Positions 27,347 to 35,133 of a DNA stretch of 43,414 bases are shown in pieces. Origin of the DNA: Rubrivivax sp. (GTDB lineage Bacteria; Pseudomonadota; Gammaproteobacteria; Burkholderiales; Burkholderiaceae_C); NCBI GenBank assembly GCA_026125665.1, contig JAHCKS010000037.1, positions 1 through 43,414 on the forward strand. The letters are read 5' to 3'. Within the stretch, counting starts at the first letter, position 1, and the number at the start of each line of letters is the position of its first letter. Made by a program: the position numbers and the translations under genes. The notes below the pieces were generated by a model that was not told the DNA's origin, searched no databases, and saw nothing but the letters and a program-made list of their open reading frames with translations.

Positions 27347-27922
27347 ATGAGCACGACACCGCAGGCGAGCGCACCGGTGCGGACCTACAGCCCGCTGGCG
27401 CGGACGCTGCACTGGGTGACCGTGGTCCTGGTCGCGCTCCAGGTGCCGGTCGGGGTCTGGATGGTCTACCGCGGCAACACGCTGAACCTGTGGGACAAGC
27501 TGACCGGCGCGCTGTACAACGGCCACAAGCTCGTCGGCGTCACGATCCTGGTGCTCGTGCTCTGGCGGCTCGCCTATCGCTTCGCGCGCGGCGCGCCGCC
27601 CGACGAGCCGACGCTCGAGCCGTGGCAGAGGCTCGCGAGCCACGCCAACCACTGGGGCCTGTACCTGTTGCTGATCGCCGTGCCGGTGGCCGGCTACGTC
27701 GGTGTCTCGCTCTATCCGGCGCTGGACATCTTCGGCCTGTTCAAGCTGCCCGCCGTGGTGGCGCCCGACAAGGCCGCCGCGAGCACCGTGTTCGCCGTGC
27801 ACGGCGTGCTGGCGCTGCTGCTCGTGGCGCTGGTCGCCGTGCACGTGGCCGCGGCGCTGTACCACCACCTCGTGCGCAAGGACAACGTGCTCGCAAGGAT
27901 GATCCCGCGCCTGCGCCGCTAG
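27347..27922 (+). CDS. Cytochrome b561
   Basis: This is a 191-residue inner-membrane diheme cytochrome b of the bacterial CybB type. There are four helices, with heme-ligand His residues expected in ARTLHWVTVV, ALYNGHKLVG and FAVHGVLALLLVALVAVHVA; SHANHWGLYLLL opens helix three. It accepts electrons from the quinone pool or superoxide and passes them to a partner. The ATG at 27347 with GAGGAG nine bases upstream is preferred over ATG at 27320. It follows the PhnD-like gene closely (43 bp), suggesting the kinase, receptor and cytochrome form one transcript. Confidence 0.9.
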   Translation: MSTTPQASAPVRTYSPLARTLHWVTVVLVALQVPVGVWMVYRGNTLNLWDKLTGALYNGHKLVGVTILVLVLWRLAYRFARGAPPDEPTLEPWQRLASHANHWGLYLLLIAVPVAGYVGVSLYPALDIFGLFKLPAVVAPDKAAASTVFAVHGVLALLLVALVAVHVAAALYHHLVRKDNVLARMIPRLRR

Positions 27923-27956
27923 GCTCGGCGGGCCGCGCCCGAACCGGCGCTCCGGC

Positions 27957-29273
27957 TCACCCCACGTACTTCACCAGCCACAACGACAGCGCCGGCACGA
28001 ACAGCAGCAGCAGCGTGCGCAGCACGTCGCTGGCGAGGAACGGCAGCACGCCGCGGTAGCTTTCGGCGATGGGGATGTCGCGCGCCATGCCGTTGACGAT
28101 GTAGACGTTCAGCCCGACCGGCGGCGCCAGCAGGCCGAAGCCCACCGTCATCAGCACCATGATGCCGAACCAGATGGCCACGCTCTCCTTGGGCATGCCG
28201 AAATCCAGCCCGATGACCATCGGGAAGAAGATCGGGATCGTCAGCAGGATCATCGACAGCTCGTCCATCACCGCGCCGAGCACGACGTAGAAGACGAGGA
28301 TCGCGCCCACCACGGCCAGCGGCGGCAGCCCCCAGCCCTGCACGACGGCGGCGAGCTGGCCCGGCACCTGCGTCAGCGCCAGCGCCGCATTCATCAGGTC
28401 GGCGCCGAGGAAGATCATGAAGATCATCGCCGAGGCCTCGGCCGTGGCGTAGAAGCACTGCTTGAACTTGCGCCAGTCGAGCTCGCGCCGGGCCAGCGCC
28501 GCGACGAACGTCGAGGCCGCGCCCACCGCGGCTCCTTCGGTGGGCGTGAACAGCCCGCCGTAGATGCCGCCGAAGACGACGAGGAAGATCACGGCGATCG
28601 GCAGAACGCCCGCGAACGACGCCCAGCCGAGCGCCGGCGCCTCGTCGTGCTCGGGCGCGTGGCCGGGCACCCAGCGTACGTAGATCGCGATGGCAGCCAT
28701 GTAGCCGAGCATCGCGATGAGGCCGGGGATCATCGCCGCGGCGAAGAGCTTGGCGATGTTTTGCTCGGTGAGGATGGCGTAGATGACCAGCGGCACCGAC
28801 GGCGGCACGAGGATGCCGAGCGTGCCGCCGGCGGCCAGCGTGCCCGTGGAGAGCCGGCCCGAGAAGCCGTGCTTGCGCATCTCCGGCAGCGCCACCTGCG
28901 TGATCGTGGCCGCGGTGGCGACGCTCGAGCCGCAGATCGCGCCGAAGGCCGCACAGGCCATCACCGCGGCCATCGCCAGCCCGCCCTTGAAGCGCGCCAT
29001 CACCGACGCGGCGAACCCGAACAGCGCCTTGCTGATGCCCCCCTGCGTGGCGAAGTTGCCCATCAGGATGAACAGCGGGATGACCGAGAGGTCGTAGCTC
29101 GCGAAGCGGGCGAAGGCCTGCGTGTTCAGGAAGCTCGCCAGCGGCAGCCAGCCCGCCTGCAGCACGTAGCCGGTGACGCCGGCGGCGAACATCGTCACCG
29201 CGATCGGCACGCGCAGGGCCATCAGCGCCAGCATGACGGCGAAGATCAGCAGCGCCAGCGCGATCGGGCTCAT
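27957..29273 (-). CDS. dctM: TRAP transporter large permease subunit DctM
   Basis: This is a 438-residue integral membrane protein with about 12 helices. It carries TRAP-M signatures: VIPLFILMGNFATQGGIS, ACAAFGAICGSSVATAATI, GTLAAGGTLGILVPPSVPL and LGAVMDELSMILLTIPIFFP. It forms the ion-coupled transport core for an organic acid. Its ATG overlaps the dctQ stop (ATGA), the tight coupling usual for TRAP Q-M pairs. It is convergent with the cytochrome gene. Confidence 0.95.
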   Translation of the reverse strand: MSPIALALLIFAVMLALMALRVPIAVTMFAAGVTGYVLQAGWLPLASFLNTQAFARFASYDLSVIPLFILMGNFATQGGISKALFGFAASVMARFKGGLAMAAVMACAAFGAICGSSVATAATITQVALPEMRKHGFSGRLSTGTLAAGGTLGILVPPSVPLVIYAILTEQNIAKLFAAAMIPGLIAMLGYMAAIAIYVRWVPGHAPEHDEAPALGWASFAGVLPIAVIFLVVFGGIYGGLFTPTEGAAVGAASTFVAALARRELDWRKFKQCFYATAEASAMIFMIFLGADLMNAALALTQVPGQLAAVVQGWGLPPLAVVGAILVFYVVLGAVMDELSMILLTIPIFFPMVIGLDFGMPKESVAIWFGIMVLMTVGFGLLAPPVGLNVYIVNGMARDIPIAESYRGVLPFLASDVLRTLLLLFVPALSLWLVKYVG

Positions 29274-29758
29274 CGTGCGGCCCCGCCGCCCTCGAAGCCC
29301 CAGGCCGCCTGCGCCAGCGCGATCAGCGCCGTCAGCGCGATCGGCGGCACCATCAGCGCGTAGACGATCCACTCCGGGAAGCCGAGCATCATCGAGCCGG
29401 CCTGCGTGTTCCAGGCGTTCAGCCCGCCGAGCGCGCTGCGCCACGCGAGCAGCGCCATCGCCGCGCCCAGCAGCAGCGCGCCGATGCGGTCGAGCGCGGC
29501 CTGCGTGGCCGGGCTCGCCTTGCTGGTGAAGAAGTCGACGATGATGTTGCCGCGGCGGTACTGGCACCACGGCAGGAAGAGCGCGATCGCCGCGCCGGCG
29601 GCCGAGCCGGTGAGCTCGAAGTCGCCGACGAGCGTCCAGCCCACCGTGTTGCGGCCGGCCACGCTGGCGCAGGTCATCAGCGTGATCAGCGTCAGCAGCA
29701 GCCCCGCCAGGATGGCGCAGGCCTTGGCCCCGAGCCCCAAGGCTCTCATCAGGCGCAT
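29270..29758 (-). CDS. dctQ: TRAP transporter small permease subunit DctQ
   Basis: This is a 162-residue four-helix membrane protein of the DctQ family. The conserved segment GDFELTGSAAGAAIALFLPWCQYRRGNIIVDFF is characteristic, with the Glu of FELTG and the Arg-Gly-Asn turn preserved. It pairs with DctM to form the membrane complex. AGGAGG lies six bases before the ATG at 29758. No binding-protein gene adjoins it; the DctP gene at 22862 is the likely partner. Confidence 0.93.
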   Translation of the reverse strand: MRLMRALGLGAKACAILAGLLLTLITLMTCASVAGRNTVGWTLVGDFELTGSAAGAAIALFLPWCQYRRGNIIVDFFTSKASPATQAALDRIGALLLGAAMALLAWRSALGGLNAWNTQAGSMMLGFPEWIVYALMVPPIALTALIALAQAAWGFEGGGAAR

Positions 29759-29808
29759 GCGCCCCTCCTGTCGCGTTGCGTCGCCTCGGTCGACCCGGGT
29801 CGCCCGCC

Positions 29809-29827
29809 GCCCGCCCCTTCGGCGGGC
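29809..29827 (-). terminator. GC hairpin downstream of the ferredoxin gene
   Basis: GCCCGCC and GGCGGGC pair over 7 bp around a CCTTC loop in the 127-bp gap between ferredoxin and dctQ. No T-tract follows on either strand, so termination is only a possibility. Confidence 0.3.
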
Positions 29828-29885
29828 CGCCGTCGCCGGTGCGCCTGTGCGGCTGCGGGTGCGCGCGAGCGCGCCCGTCGCCTTG

Positions 29886-30212
29886 TCAGTATTGTGTCGG
29901 CGGCAGCTTCAGCGTCAGTCCGTGCAACTGCGGGGTGACGACGAGCTGGCAGCTCAGGCGGCTGCCGGGCTCGCGCGGGGCGGCGGTCATGTCGAGCATC
30001 GCGTCCTCGTCGCTCGTGGGCGGCGGCAGGCGCTCGCGCCAGTCCTCCGGCACGATGACGTGGCAGGTGGCGCAGGTCATGCAGCCGCCGCAATCGGCGA
30101 GGATGCCCTCGACGCCGTTCTCGACGGCGGCCCACATCACGCTCTTGCCCTCGACGGCCTCGACCGTGCGGCGCTGGCCGTCGTCGGCGATGAATTCGAT
30201 CTGGATCGTCAC
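29886..30212 (-). CDS. [2Fe-2S] ferredoxin, adrenodoxin type
   Basis: This is a 108-residue soluble electron carrier. The cluster motif is C-x5-C-x2-C followed by a distant C: Cys41, Cys47, Cys50 and Cys88 in ADCGGCMTCATCHV and SRLSCQL, with Cys44 extra. TIQIEFIADDGQRRTVEAVEG is the usual first beta-hairpin. GTG at 30212 is proposed as start since it gives the family N-terminus; no strong ribosome site is seen. It is placed 72 bp after the GS-like gene in the same orientation, so it is the natural electron donor for the Rieske oxygenase. A ferredoxin reductase is not present. Confidence 0.88.
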   Translation of the reverse strand: MTIQIEFIADDGQRRTVEAVEGKSVMWAAVENGVEGILADCGGCMTCATCHVIVPEDWRERLPPPTSDEDAMLDMTAAPREPGSRLSCQLVVTPQLHGLTLKLPPTQY

Positions 30213-30284
30213 GGGGTGGATTCTGGCGCCTGCACACGGCGCAGGAAGCCGCACGTGGGCACTACCAGCTATGCCGGCGCGGCA

Positions 30285-31772
30285 TCAGTACCGGCCGAAG
30301 TACTCGCGCCGCAGCCAGGCCTCCCCGTCCACGGCGGCGGCGTGCCGCGCGAGCTCCTGCCGCTTCACCGTCTCGATGACGCGCGCCAGCGGGCCGCCGA
30401 GGCCCTGCTGCATCACCTCGTCGGCGGCGAGCGCATCGAGCGCCTCGCCTAGCGAGGTCGGCAGCATCACCGGCGCCGGCGCGTACGGCGACTCGGTGGC
30501 CGCTGGCGGCACGAGCGAGCGCGCCGCGCCGTCGAGGCCGGCGAACACCTGCGCGGCGGTGTAGAGGTACGGGTTGGCCATCGGCTCGCCGAGCCGGTTC
30601 TCGATGCGTATGGCCGGGTCGCCCGGTTGGCCGACGACACGCAGCATCGCGCCGCGGTTGTCGCGCCCCCACAGCGCCGCCTGCGGCGCCATCACGCTGC
30701 CCTGGTAGCGGCCGTAGGCCGGCAGCGTCGGCGCGCACAGCGCGGCCATGCCGCGCGCGTGCGCCAGCAAGCCGGCGAGCCACTGCGCGCCGGTGTCGGA
30801 GAGCAGGTGCCGCGCGTCGCCCGGCCCGGCGCCGGCGGGCAGGTCGCCGGCTTGGCGAACGTAGGCCGATCGCCCGTCGGCCGCGTGCACCAGCGACTGG
30901 TGCAGGTGCCAGCCGCTGGCGATGGAGTTGGGCAGCGGCGGCCGGCAGACGAAGCTCGCGTGGTAGCCGGCGCGGCGCAGCGCCTGGCGCATGCCGTTGC
31001 GGAACATCAGCATCTGGTCGGCCGCGGCCAGCGCGTCGACGGCACCGAAGACGGCCTCGAACTGGCTGGGACCGAGCTCGATCTCGAGCGAGCGCAGCGG
31101 CAGCCCGAGCGCGAGCGCGTTCTCGCGCACGATGCCAAGCGCCTCGTGCGCCATGTCGGCCCAGTCCTCGGCCAGCAGGTTGTAGCCCGGGTGCAGCAGG
31201 CGCACGGCCGGCGGCTCGGCCGGCCAGGCGGCGGCTTCGGCCGCGAGCGCGTCGTCGGCGAGACGGTAGACGTGGAACTCGACCTCGAGCCCGCAGCGCA
31301 TCTGCCAGCCTTGCTGCGCCAGCGCGGCCAGCGCGCGCTGCAGCACGCGGCGCGGGTCGATCGGCACTTCGCTGCCGTCGGCGAAGAACGGCTCGGCGCG
31401 CAGCCAGCCGGTCCGCTCTGCCCACGGCAGCACGACGAAGCTCGCCGGGTCGGGCAGCAGCAGCAGGTTGTTGGCACCGCGCAGGCCCGGCAGCGCCGCC
31501 GGCGCCTCGGGGTCGAAGACCTTGAAGGCCGTGCGGTCCGAGGTGTCCTTGAGCAGGATGGTGCTGACGAAGCCGATGCCTTCGTCGAAGGCGCTGGCGA
31601 GCGCTCGTGCCTCGGCGTCGAGCACGAGCGTCTTGCCGCGGAACGTGCCGTGCAGGTCGCCCCAGGCGACGCGCACCTGCGCCAGCCCGGCCTCGCGCAC
31701 GCGCGCCAGCACGGCGTCCACCGCCTCGCGGCGCGCCGCGCCGGCGAGGCCCGCGCGCTCGGCGAGCGTCAT
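30285..31772 (-). CDS. Glutamine synthetase-like gamma-glutamyl ligase
   Basis: This is a 495-residue member of the GS superfamily. Metal and ATP motifs are recognisable: GLEVEFHVY (Glu163, Glu165), EIELGPSQFE (Glu232, Glu239), GWHLHQSL (His289), ALWGRDNRGAMLRV and IENRLGEPMANPYL. The N-terminal beta-grasp region reads VRVAWGDLHGTFRGKTLVL. It is somewhat longer than typical GS, lacks the adenylylation tyrosine loop of GlnA and sits in an oxygenase operon. The likely role is ATP-dependent gamma-glutamylation of an amine other than ammonia, as for PuuA or the aniline-pathway ligase. Its ATG overlaps the oxygenase stop by 4 bp. The substrate is unknown. Confidence 0.87.
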   Translation of the reverse strand: MTLAERAGLAGAARREAVDAVLARVREAGLAQVRVAWGDLHGTFRGKTLVLDAEARALASAFDEGIGFVSTILLKDTSDRTAFKVFDPEAPAALPGLRGANNLLLLPDPASFVVLPWAERTGWLRAEPFFADGSEVPIDPRRVLQRALAALAQQGWQMRCGLEVEFHVYRLADDALAAEAAAWPAEPPAVRLLHPGYNLLAEDWADMAHEALGIVRENALALGLPLRSLEIELGPSQFEAVFGAVDALAAADQMLMFRNGMRQALRRAGYHASFVCRPPLPNSIASGWHLHQSLVHAADGRSAYVRQAGDLPAGAGPGDARHLLSDTGAQWLAGLLAHARGMAALCAPTLPAYGRYQGSVMAPQAALWGRDNRGAMLRVVGQPGDPAIRIENRLGEPMANPYLYTAAQVFAGLDGAARSLVPPAATESPYAPAPVMLPTSLGEALDALAADEVMQQGLGGPLARVIETVKRQELARHAAAVDGEAWLRREYFGRY

Positions 31773-33217
31773 GCCGTGGGCACGTCGGTCGGCACCGCGG
31801 TGGCCGGTGCCGCCGCGGCTGCGTCGGCCGAACCGCCCCCCGCCGCCGCGAGCCACGAAGCCCGCGCGCGCTTGGCGGCGCAGCCTTCGCGCCACGTCGC
31901 CTCCCAGCGGGCGGCCGGGGCGATGCAGTCGATGGTGTCCGGCCCCGTCACCGCGGCAGCGGTGGCAGCGTCGAACACGCCGGGCGGGGTGCCTCCCCGC
32001 TGAACGGCCTCGATCGCCGCCAGCAGCATGCGCCGGTTGGCCATGATCACCTTGTCGCTCGTGCCCAGGTGCTCGCGCGTGCGGTCGGCGATGGCGCCCA
32101 TGCTCTCGCAGGCCCACTGGTCGTGCACGTTGATGTCCGCTTCGCCCATGCCGAGGTAGGTGCGGCTGGCCTGCTCCTCGGCGCTGTAGCCCCAGTCGTT
32201 CTCGCGCCCCTTCCTCGGCAGGTAGTCGGGCAGCTCGGTGTTGACCAGGCGCTGCGCGCGCATCGTCTCCTTGGCGAGCGGCGCATCGAAGCTGGTGAAG
32301 AAGCTGACCCAGTAGGTGTGCGTGTCGTCCACCGGCACGTGCATCTGCGTGATCGTCACCGTCTCCGAAAGCGGAATGACGAACGTGTAGGGGAAGAGCG
32401 CGTTCGTCACGCGCACGTGCGTCAGGCGCTCGTTGACGAGGCGCAGCGTCGTGATGCGCGTCAGCCCCGCGGCCTTGTCGCCGAGCGGCTCGTGCCGGAT
32501 CTCCGGCGAATGGCACTCGCGCAGCACGCGTGTCATCGGCCAGCGTTCGCCGTCGACCTCGCCGGCGCTGGCGCCGCGGAACTGGCGGCCGTAGGTGCGA
32601 CCCTGCACATCGGGCGGGTCGACGTCCTCGTCGAGCATGCGGTGCAGGAACGACGCATGCGCCGGGTCGATGCCCACCTCGAAGGCCTGCAGCCAGTTGC
32701 AGCGCCACAGCCCCTTGAAGGCGAAGCTGTGCGTGGCGGGTGCAGCGAAGCAGTCGAAGGCCGGCAGCTCGGGCGGCGGCGCGCCTTCGGGCCCGAGGAA
32801 GGCGAACAGCGTGCCCGCGGCCACGCGCAGCGGGTAGCTGCGCTGGCGCACGCGCTGGCACAGCGTGCTGCCCGCGCCTTCGGCCGGCGTCTCGAGGCAG
32901 CGCCCGTCGGCGGCGAACTTCCAGCCGTGGAACGGGCAGCGCACGCCGTCGCCTTCGTGCCGCGCGTACTTCAGGTCGGCGCCGCGGTGCGGGCAGTCGC
33001 GGTCGAGCAGGCTGTAGCGGCCCTCGACGTCGCGCCACAGGATCAGGTCCTGGCCGAGCAGGCGCACCGCCTTCAACGGGCGCTTGGCCATCGCCGGGTC
33101 CAGCCGCGGCTCGAACTCGTCGAGCAGCGCCACCGGGTGCCAGTAGCGGCGCAGCAGCTCGCCGCAAGGCGTGCCGGGGCCGACGCGGGTGATCAGTTCG
33201 TTCTGGGCGGCTTGCAT
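31769..33217 (-). CDS. Rieske non-heme iron oxygenase, phthalate-dioxygenase-like
   Basis: This is a 482-residue oxygenase alpha subunit. The Rieske cluster ligands are Cys75/His77 (DCPHRGADLKYA) and Cys94/His97 (CPFHGWKF). The mononuclear iron site shows GIDPAHASFLHRML, with Asp bridging to the two-His motif, as in phthalate 4,5-dioxygenase and related demethylases. The C-terminal 60 residues are Ala-rich and variable. This class needs a reductase; the nearby ferredoxin may supply electrons. It starts ten bases after the CadR gene ends on the same strand and overlaps the GS-like ligase. The substrate is not determinable from sequence; N- or O-dealkylation of an aromatic amine is possible. 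Confidence 0.92.
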   Translation of the reverse strand: MQAAQNELITRVGPGTPCGELLRRYWHPVALLDEFEPRLDPAMAKRPLKAVRLLGQDLILWRDVEGRYSLLDRDCPHRGADLKYARHEGDGVRCPFHGWKFAADGRCLETPAEGAGSTLCQRVRQRSYPLRVAAGTLFAFLGPEGAPPPELPAFDCFAAPATHSFAFKGLWRCNWLQAFEVGIDPAHASFLHRMLDEDVDPPDVQGRTYGRQFRGASAGEVDGERWPMTRVLRECHSPEIRHEPLGDKAAGLTRITTLRLVNERLTHVRVTNALFPYTFVIPLSETVTITQMHVPVDDTHTYWVSFFTSFDAPLAKETMRAQRLVNTELPDYLPRKGRENDWGYSAEEQASRTYLGMGEADINVHDQWACESMGAIADRTREHLGTSDKVIMANRRMLLAAIEAVQRGGTPPGVFDAATAAAVTGPDTIDCIAPAARWEATWREGCAAKRARASWLAAAGGGSADAAAAAPATAVPTDVPTA

Positions 33218-33227
33218 ACGGGGCAGT

Positions 33228-33743
33228 CTAGCCACTGCGCCGCGCCTTGTGCGAAGCCGCCCCGGCCCGCGCCTTGCGCGCACGGGGAGCGGCGCCGTGC
33301 ACGCCGCGCGGATGCCCGCCCGACGCGGGCGCCCGGGCGCGCGGTGGCGGCCCTTGCGCGAGCAGCCCCTGCAGGATGCCGCACTCGGCACCGCTGCCCA
33401 GCTGCGCACAACGGGCGCGCAGCACCCGCAGCTCGCCCTGCAGCCGCTTCAGCTCGGCGATGCGCTGCGTCACGTGCCCGATGTGCTCGTCCAGCAGCGC
33501 ATCGACGCGCGCACAGTCCGGCCCCGGCGCGTCGATGAAGTCCAGCAGCGCGCGCACCTCGTCGAGCGTCATGTCCAGCGCGCGGCAGCGGCGGATGAAG
33601 GCCAGCCGCTGCACGTGCGCCTCGCCGTACAGCCGGTAGTTGCCGCCGCTGCGCGCCGGCGCGGCGAGCAGGCCGGCGCGTTCGTAGTAGCGGATCGTCT
33701 CGACCGGCGTCTCGGTGGTCGCGGCGAGGTCCCCGATCTTCAT
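33228..33743 (-). CDS. cadR: CadR-type MerR-family metal regulator
   Basis: This is a 171-residue cadmium/lead-responsive MerR regulator. The HTH is MKIGDLAATTETPVETIRYYERAGLL-like at the N-terminus, and NYRLYGEAHVQRLAFI forms wing 1. The three signature cysteines are present: Cys77 (PDCARVDALL), Cys112 and Cys121 (RCAQLGSGAECGIL). The C-terminal tail, normally His-rich in CadR, is instead Pro/Arg/Ala-rich with only scattered His. ATG at 33743 was chosen over one three codons upstream because the family starts MKIG. It is divergent from the transporter gene, whose promoter it should twist into an active form. Confidence 0.92.
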   Translation of the reverse strand: MKIGDLAATTETPVETIRYYERAGLLAAPARSGGNYRLYGEAHVQRLAFIRRCRALDMTLDEVRALLDFIDAPGPDCARVDALLDEHIGHVTQRIAELKRLQGELRVLRARCAQLGSGAECGILQGLLAQGPPPRARAPASGGHPRGVHGAAPRARKARAGAASHKARRSG

Positions 33744-33778
33744 GCGCCCCACTCTAGTCCACGCAGGGCGCGCGCCGC

Positions 33779-33809
33779 TTGACTCTGCACCCGCTACAGG
33801 GTTTCCAAT
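33779..33809 (+). promoter_or_regulatory. MerR-type metal-inducible promoter
   Basis: TTGACT is followed after a long 19-bp spacer by TCCAAT. The dyad ACTCTG-N6-CTACAGGGT lies in the spacer and matches operators of CadR/PbrR/ZntR regulators. The ATG at 33808 overlaps the -10 and cannot be translated from this promoter, which fixes the transporter start at 33847. Confidence 0.85.
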
Positions 33810-33846
33810 GGCTCGTCACGCGCTGCCGCTGCCGCACCACCGCCCC

Positions 33847-34503
33847 ATGTCCGCCCACTGCTGCGACCACGAGAACCCTGCCGCCGGCCGCGTCGCCGAC
33901 CTGCCGCGCTACCGTCGCGTGCTGTGGATCGCCCTGGCGGTGAACGCCGCGATGTTCCTCGTCGAAGTCGCCGCGGGCGTGCAGGCCGGTTCGCTGTCGC
34001 TGCTGGCCGACGCGATCGACTTCGCCGGCGACGCGCTGAACTACGGCGTGTCGCTCGCGGTGCTCGCCGCGGCGCTGGCCTGGCGCGCCCGCGCCGCCGT
34101 CGCCAAGGCCTCGTCGATGATCGGCTTCGGCGCCTTCGTGCTCGGCCGCGCCGTCTGGTCGGTGTGGCACGGCGAGGTGCCCGAGGCAATGACGATGGGC
34201 GCCGTGGCCGTGCTCGCGCTGCTGGCCAACCTTGGCGTGGCGTGGATGCTCTACGCCTTCCGCGAAGGCGACGCCAACATGCGCAGCGTGTGGCTGTGCA
34301 CGCGCAACGACGCCCTCGGCAACCTCGCCGTGATGGCCGCGGCGCTCGGCGTGCTGGGCACCGGCACGGCCTGGCCCGACCTCGCGGTGGCCGGCCTCAT
34401 GGCCGCGTTGGCGCTGGCGGGTGGCACCTCGGTGCTGCGGCAGGCGCGCGGCGAACTGCGGCACACGCAGGCGGCCTCGGCATCACACGGCCACGTGCAC
34501 TGA
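33847..34503 (+). CDS. CDF-like cation transporter (Cd/Zn efflux)
   Basis: This is a 218-residue membrane protein with five to six helices, resembling the transmembrane part of cation diffusion facilitators. LLADAIDFAGDALNYGVSL carries the acidic metal-site pattern of helix two, and CTRNDALGNLAVMAAA that of helix five. CCDHE near the N-terminus and HGHVH at the end could bind metal. It lacks the cytoplasmic C-terminal domain of full CDFs. The start at ATG 33847 follows from the promoter geometry. CadR control suggests cadmium, lead or zinc as cargo. No SD sequence is obvious. Confidence 0.85.
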   Translation: MSAHCCDHENPAAGRVADLPRYRRVLWIALAVNAAMFLVEVAAGVQAGSLSLLADAIDFAGDALNYGVSLAVLAAALAWRARAAVAKASSMIGFGAFVLGRAVWSVWHGEVPEAMTMGAVAVLALLANLGVAWMLYAFREGDANMRSVWLCTRNDALGNLAVMAAALGVLGTGTAWPDLAVAGLMAALALAGGTSVLRQARGELRHTQAASASHGHVH

Positions 34504-34510
34504 GCCGCCC

Positions 34511-34533
34511 GCCCTTCAACGCTTTTGAAGGGC
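34511..34533 (+). terminator. Hairpin after the transporter gene
   Basis: GCCCTTCAA and TTGAAGGGC pair perfectly around a CGCTT loop eight bases after the stop codon. An overlapping alternative (TGAAGGG/CCCTTCA) follows. There is no T-run, so this is a moderate candidate. Another hairpin, GGCCGCA-CAGT-TGCGGCC, sits at 34570-34587 before the DoxX gene. Confidence 0.45.
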
Positions 34534-34649
34534 CCCTTCAAGTGGGGGCAGGTCCGCCCGGCGTCTTCCGGCCGCACAGTTGCGGCCAACGCGGCACCAC
34601 ATCGGGCCGCGTCGAAAGACACACTTCCACCGCATCGAAGGACCTCGTC

Positions 34650-35063
34650 ATGAAACCCATTGCTCCTGTCGTCGTCGCCGGCCGCGTGCTGCTGGCGCTC
34701 ATCTTCATCGTCTCGGGCTTCGGCAAGCTCAGCGGCCTGCAGGGCACGGCCGGCTACATCGCCAGCGCCGGCCTGCCCGCGCCGACGCTGCTGGCCGTCG
34801 GTGCCGGGCTGCTCGAGCTCGTCGGCGGCCTCGCGCTCGTCGTCGGGTTCCAGGCGCGCTGGTCGGCGCTGGCGCTCGCTGCGTTCACCGTCGTCGCCAC
34901 GCTGCTGTTCCACAACTACTGGGCCATGCCGGCCGACCAGCAGTTCGTGCAGCAGCTGATGTTCATGAAGAACCTGGCCATCGTCGGCGGGCTGCTGTTC
35001 GTGTTCTCGCTCGGGGCCGGGCCGGCGAGCGTCGATGCGCGCCGCGAGGCCATGGCCGCCTGA
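34650..35063 (+). CDS. DoxX family membrane protein
   Basis: This is a 137-residue four-helix inner-membrane protein. RVLLALIFIVSGFGKLSGL is the classic DoxX opening, followed by GLPAPTLLAVGAGLLELVGGLALVVGF and FMKNLAIVGGLLFVFSLGAG. DoxX proteins are linked to thiosulfate:quinone oxidoreduction or oxidative stress in some organisms; the role here is unassigned. AAGGA precedes the ATG. It lies 146 bp after the transporter gene, beyond two hairpins, so it is probably transcribed separately. Confidence 0.9.
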   Translation: MKPIAPVVVAGRVLLALIFIVSGFGKLSGLQGTAGYIASAGLPAPTLLAVGAGLLELVGGLALVVGFQARWSALALAAFTVVATLLFHNYWAMPADQQFVQQLMFMKNLAIVGGLLFVFSLGAGPASVDARREAMAA

Positions 35064-35086
35064 GCGACTGCTGCTGTTCCATTGCG

Positions 35087-35113
35087 AAGGGCGCGCCACC
35101 GGCGCGCCCTTCG
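35087..35113. terminator. Bidirectional hairpin between DoxX and DUF72 genes
   Basis: GAAGGGCGCGCC and GGCGCGCCCTTC form a perfect 12-bp stem with a 3-base loop. It lies between the convergent DoxX and DUF72 stop codons, the expected place for a two-way terminator. There is no clear T-tract on either side. Confidence 0.7.
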
Positions 35114-35133
35114 TGCATTCGCCAGTGCCGTGG

